Shown: piece after piece, positions 60,001 through 64,000 of the stretch
Numbering within the stretch: position 1 is the first letter of the stretch
Layout of the letters: each line of letters opens with the position of its first letter
From: Ailanthus altissimus
Taxonomy: Eukaryota > Streptophyta > Magnoliopsida > Sapindales > Simaroubaceae
Length of the DNA: 64,000 bases
Assembly (NCBI GenBank): GCA_946807835.1
Contig: OX327693.1
Location: 12,665,501-12,729,500 of the forward strand
Reading direction: 5' to 3'
The notes under the pieces: model-generated
Seen by the model: only the letters and a program-made list of their open reading frames with translations
Database searches by the model: none
Told to the model about the DNA's origin: nothing
Translations under genes and position numbers: made by a program

Positions 60001-63000
60001 CCATGGCTCAAGTTCATGGAAATACACAACCAAATTAACATGCCAACACCTTCTATTCACTCTTCTTCAATGATAATCAGTTTACATACCTCTTATCAGT
60101 TAGTTCATAGACATTAATTGGGTCTTCATTTGAGATCACATGTTTTACATTGTGAGGTAAAATGAGATTTATAAAAGCGGTGAAAGTAGCTACTTATAGA
60201 AAAGTAAATGAGGCTGAACATTTCTAGTCAACTTTATGCTACATTTGACAATCTACGGTTTTGAATTGTTGAGTTAGTGTAATTCTGCTCCTGTTTTTAG
60301 ATCTGGTCGTTTCCTCTGACAAATGTTTCTAGAGTTTTAGAAGCATTAGCAGGCAAGGTAGTATTTTTTCCCCGTCTTTTACAAATCAAAACTTTGTATT
60401 AGTAGTCTGGATTTACATTTCGCAGAAAGTTCTTGGAGACTTTTGACAATTGTTTCAGTAAGCAAGAGGAAGTCAAATCTCTTGAAACATTTAGCTAATC
60501 TTATTTCAAGCTGCTATTATAGTCCATTCCTTGATAAAGATTCCCTTTCTTTCTGTGTTAAGAATCCATGCCTTTTGCCAAATGAGTCCCCTTTATCCAG
60601 TGTTAATACCTTTTCCTAAGAAGATAATTAAAGTATTTTCAATTATCATGACTAGTTCTAAGCTCCGGCAGGAAAAAAAACTGATCTCATATTTAAACCC
60701 CAATAATGACACTTTAACAGCTTACACCATCAGAGGCAAAGGATTAGTATAAACAACTTACAGTAGATTCCACATCCTTATAACTTGGAAGTAATTCCAT
60801 AGGTGCTGCTAAGGCACAAAATGCAAATGGTGGAGAACTTTGAAAGGAGAAAACAAAATTAGAAAAGAAAGAAATTAAGGAAAAAACTGAAGGGAAAATA
60901 AAAAATCTTTATTCCCATAATCATTCAGAAGCGCACAGGAAGCTAACCATAAGGCTCTACTCATAGTAGCCAAAACCTAACTCATAAGGGAATCAAATTC
61001 TATAAAGAATACGCAATAGAAATATGTATCAAACAAATCTAAGAAATGCCAATCCAACATATATAAAGGAAATAAATACCTCCCAAACAAATTCCTAGTC
61101 TTGAAAAAATCTATATGATGCAGGAATCATGCTTCTTCAAATGGAAGGGAAGCCAACAAAGTCTTTAGAATTTAACTTCACCATTGAAGGTGGCATAAAT
61201 TTAATAAAATTGGATAGAAGTTCTTTTTAGAATGATAATTATGACTCATGAAACAACATACAAGTTAAATTCATTCCAACTAGCTAAAAGGAAAACTCAC
61301 TCGCCATTGATCAGTTTTGAGTAATACCTTAAATGACATTAGCTACCATGCACAGCATGGTAAAAGATATTGTTCCTCACTTTTAGAACTTCACCAGACT
61401 ATACATTAAGCTTCAAGCTCATATCATTTGCACAAGTCGAAGTTTCTTAGCTAAAACTAATTTCTGAAAAAAGATATCACATAGAGAACAAAAACTCTCT
61501 TTGTCTACAAAGAGAACAGAAAATTTTCACCATCAGAAAAGAAGCTTATAAAGGTCACTAAAATCATACATCGGCAATAAACCTCAAAGACTCACTAAAA
61601 GAGTATACTATTTCTCTCAGAAAGGGCCCCAACTAGAAAATACTTTACTATTTGGTCTGAATCAACAACAAAGAACATATAAAAAATTATGCCGCAAAAC
61701 TAAACATGATCCTTATGATTTCTGTAAAGTTAAAAAACCGACTCGCCCCTTGAAAATCATTTTATATTCAGTCATCAGAGCAATAAGATTAAGCCTCTTA
61801 CAGAACATGCAAAAAACTTCACTTGTTTCATATGATAAAAAAGATTGAGACCATAAATATGTAATATATTGATCAAACCAATCTGCACTCGGTAATGACG
61901 AAAAACATTCTGATAATTTGATATTCTCCTAAATTCTAAAAGGTCCACACACAGGTTAATAGTGGCCAAAGAATCCTTAGCTCATTGGGCAAAACTACAA
62001 TGGCATTGACTTCTCTACCCGCTCAATTTATTATCATTTTTTTTACCATACCTTCTCAAGTTACTCAATATGGGAAAAGCTGAATAATAAAATAATTCTA
62101 TTTTTTTTTTCTTAACAATAATATAGGATCCTAAGGTTATATTTCTAATATTTGACAAGTCATATTACAATGTTGAGGTCAATTGCCCGAAGTATTATTC
62201 CAAATTTATAGTGATAAACTGGACTTGCTAATATGTATATGATACGGATTAGATTAATAAATTTGAAGCTTTGAGAAGAAGCGGATTCCTTTTAAGCTTC
62301 AGAAGGGATGGTCTCCCAGGTAGGGTATCTAATTCTGAAAGTTAATGTCAGACATCTGAATTATAAATTATATTATTTTTCTACTTATTATCAAAACAAT
62401 TATAGATGAATTTTGAAAAAATAAATCCAATTCGTCTAGGATGAATGCCAACAATTTCACCCAATGTTTGAACTTTTAAAGCAGCCTCCATTTTTTAACA
62501 TACTATTTTTCAAGTCTCTGCTTCCTAGTAGCCAATTATTGTTAAGGGAGTCACCAACAAAACACTTTTATTGGACAAAGTTAGGGAAGATGATAAATAA
62601 GGTTGTTGCATACAGAAAAAAGCAGGCTGTTTAATAAGGCAGAGCTCCTAGCTTGCATCTTAGTTGACTCCAAAAGTTCACACTATAATTTTGAATTGAA
62701 CACAATTCAGCAAGATGATGTAGTTGGCAAATTAAACAAAAGTCTATGAAACATGAAGAAATGACTCTCAACATTTCAAGACTAACAAGGCTTAGGTCCA
62801 TAGCCTATGATTATTCACTATCAATTATATTACAAATATGAAGAGGAGGCTCTGCACACAGATGAAATTTCATTTCAAGCTTTAAGAATGACAGATTCTA
62901 ATTTTGCCTTTACTAAATTTGACTTACAAGCTTTCTTGTCCACAGTTTGTTGTCACTTAATCACATAGGCACTAACTACAGAGACCTTAATTCGGAATTG

Positions 63001-63752
63001 AACAAGAAGACACTGTAAACAGTATATCTCAAAATAAAGCATCACAAGAATGATGCTTCAGATCATACCCAAAAAGTACCACAGAAAAATAACAAGACAA
63101 CTATGCCATCTTCTTATGTAAAAGATGATTCTTAATACTGCCCAAGGTATACATGATAGAGAAGCCTCCACAATCATGGCTCCAAAATCTAGTGTTGGAA
63201 TAAATTATCAGATTTCAGGGGGTAGGTGAGCCAAAGATAATTTGAAAAATTATAAATAACAGGGTCATCAATGAATCAAGAAGAAGTTCCCAATTCAACA
63301 ATCTAAATTAGGTAGACATCTCTAATAGCACCCGAACTTTGATCTGAACTGTTTACTTCCTGGACGATAACTAAGTACCATTGAATTTAACCTACAGCAA
63401 ATCAATCGATTCGATAAATCACTAATTATAACAATTCATCAATAAATAGTGTTTTGATAACCTAGTCAATCCAGAAAGTTATGTAAGACATGAAACTCAA
63501 CATATGTTTACCAAAACTTTATGAAGGTATTTAATATCCTATCAACCCAAAAAAAAAAAACAGTTTGATCCATTTGCATCCAATTAAAGTAGGAAGCAAA
63601 TTATGTGTCACCTTATTGATTGCACCAACAATTATAAAATGCTATCGAATTGAATATGAGAAAAATGTATTAACCTTTTTTAGTAAATCTGGATACTCAG
63701 TCCTAGCCTTCTTTTCATATCCTGGTGGTGGAAATGGAAAGCAACGCGACAT
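57082..63752 (-). CDS. Plant-specific lysine-rich protein, three exons
   Basis: Exons on the minus strand: 63752-63675 (26 codons, MSRCFPFPPPGYEKKARTEY start), 59022-57984, and 57617-57082, giving 550 residues. All borders are GT..AG and phases fit (donor AAG|GTTAAT; acceptor TTCCAG; donor G|GTGAGT; acceptor TTTCAG). Residues about 25-130 are a Lys/Glu/Arg-rich run of KEKK and EKHREKK type words, probably helical or disordered. A second such run lies at about 255-320. The C-terminus has the conserved motif KMEEWSDLDDQEWLF (residues about 492-506). The N-terminal Pro motif and the C-terminal WSD.DDQEWLF motif mark a conserved plant family without assigned function. Database names such as 'DNA ligase-like' or 'myb-like protein X' for similar proteins, as far as I recall, are not supported by any domain here. 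Likely nuclear from the basic runs, but that is inference. Confidence 0.85.
59023..63674 (-). other. Intron 1 of the lysine-rich gene, 4.65 kb
   Basis: The long first intron holds no readable transposon protein. A 44 bp stretch at 60762-60805 has good splice sites on the gene's strand (TTAGCAG before, GTAAGT after) but its length would shift the frame, so it is not included in the coding model. Other short open frames in the intron have no recognisable content. Confidence 0.6.
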
Positions 63753-64000
63753 TGCACAGAATCCTAGTATTCAAAATATGAATGCACTCCAAAAACGAAA
63801 ATGCCTGAATTACTTTCCAGTAGCACTGTTCCAAGAAAGGAACGGACCAGTAACTATGCTCCTGTCCATGCAACATGTCCCCACATTCATTCCAGCTTCA
63901 ACAATCCGCCATGAGCTTCCCCATCACAAGAGCTACAAATTCGAAATCCCACAAACTCTTAGCCTCCTTACTTCAAATAAACAGACCAAGTCAAGCAGGT
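63753..64000 (-). promoter_or_regulatory. 5' leader and probable promoter side of the lysine-rich gene
   Basis: Upstream of the start codon at 63752. The region is mixed in base composition and pyrimidine-rich on the gene's strand in parts. The transcription start and most of the promoter may lie beyond the window. Confidence 0.4.

Noticed and set aside
59311..61969. Short frames in intron 1 of the lysine-rich gene considered as a nested gene
   Set aside because: All under 95 residues, on both strands, with no recognisable motif or transposon signature.

Overview
The window is nuclear DNA of a flowering plant, most likely a eudicot. It is AT-rich, its genes have introns with GT..AG borders, and its three intact genes belong to plant families: a trihelix/SANT-type DNA-binding protein (2349-3686, minus), a plastid-type DnaJ-20-like J protein (34989-37007, plus, two exons) and a plant-specific lysine-rich protein (57082-63752, minus, three exons with a 4.65 kb first intron). 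No tRNA, rRNA, CRISPR array or bacterial-style operon was seen.

Almost everything between the genes is a nested graveyard of transposable elements. From left to right: a DUF1985-like relic (about 5.7-6.0 kb); a deleted Ty3/Gypsy Tat-like element on the minus strand (T1, 6015 to about 11053), whose 3' LTR is split by a solo LTR; a tandem-repeat and microsatellite expansion inside its 5' LTR; a CACTA-like fragment; a Copia fragment on the minus strand (R, 12285-13611); a complete but decayed Tork/Tnt1-like Copia (Copia-1, 13626-20453, target duplication CTAAC), itself split by a second solo LTR of the same family as the first; a second decayed Copia (Copia-2, about 21.3-29.9 kb), interrupted in its RNase H by a 2.85 kb solo LTR with target duplication TCTAT; a third copy of the recurring solo-LTR family starting exactly at the Copia-2 polypurine tract; a decayed hAT element (31.3-34.6 kb) carrying a 375 bp MITE; and, after the DnaJ gene, a 14.2 kb Tat-like Gypsy element (T2, 38684-52887, target duplication ATAAA). 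T2 holds another 2.07 kb solo LTR, a two-monomer tandem array downstream of its integrase, and an antisense ORF of the 'putative gypsy-type transposon' kind. A foldback-type element and a hAT C-terminal relic lie before the last gene.

The most interesting structures are (1) a short GC-rich, partly palindromic module repeated inside the LTRs of at least three otherwise different LTR families, (2) the same PF04195-like antisense ORF in two unrelated-looking Tat elements, (3) an alternating 91/102 bp higher-order tandem array inside T2, and (4) several solo LTRs whose borders and target-site duplications can be read directly. The boundaries given for decayed elements come from reading the sequence by eye. 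Family names rest on recognising protein motifs and have not been checked against a database.
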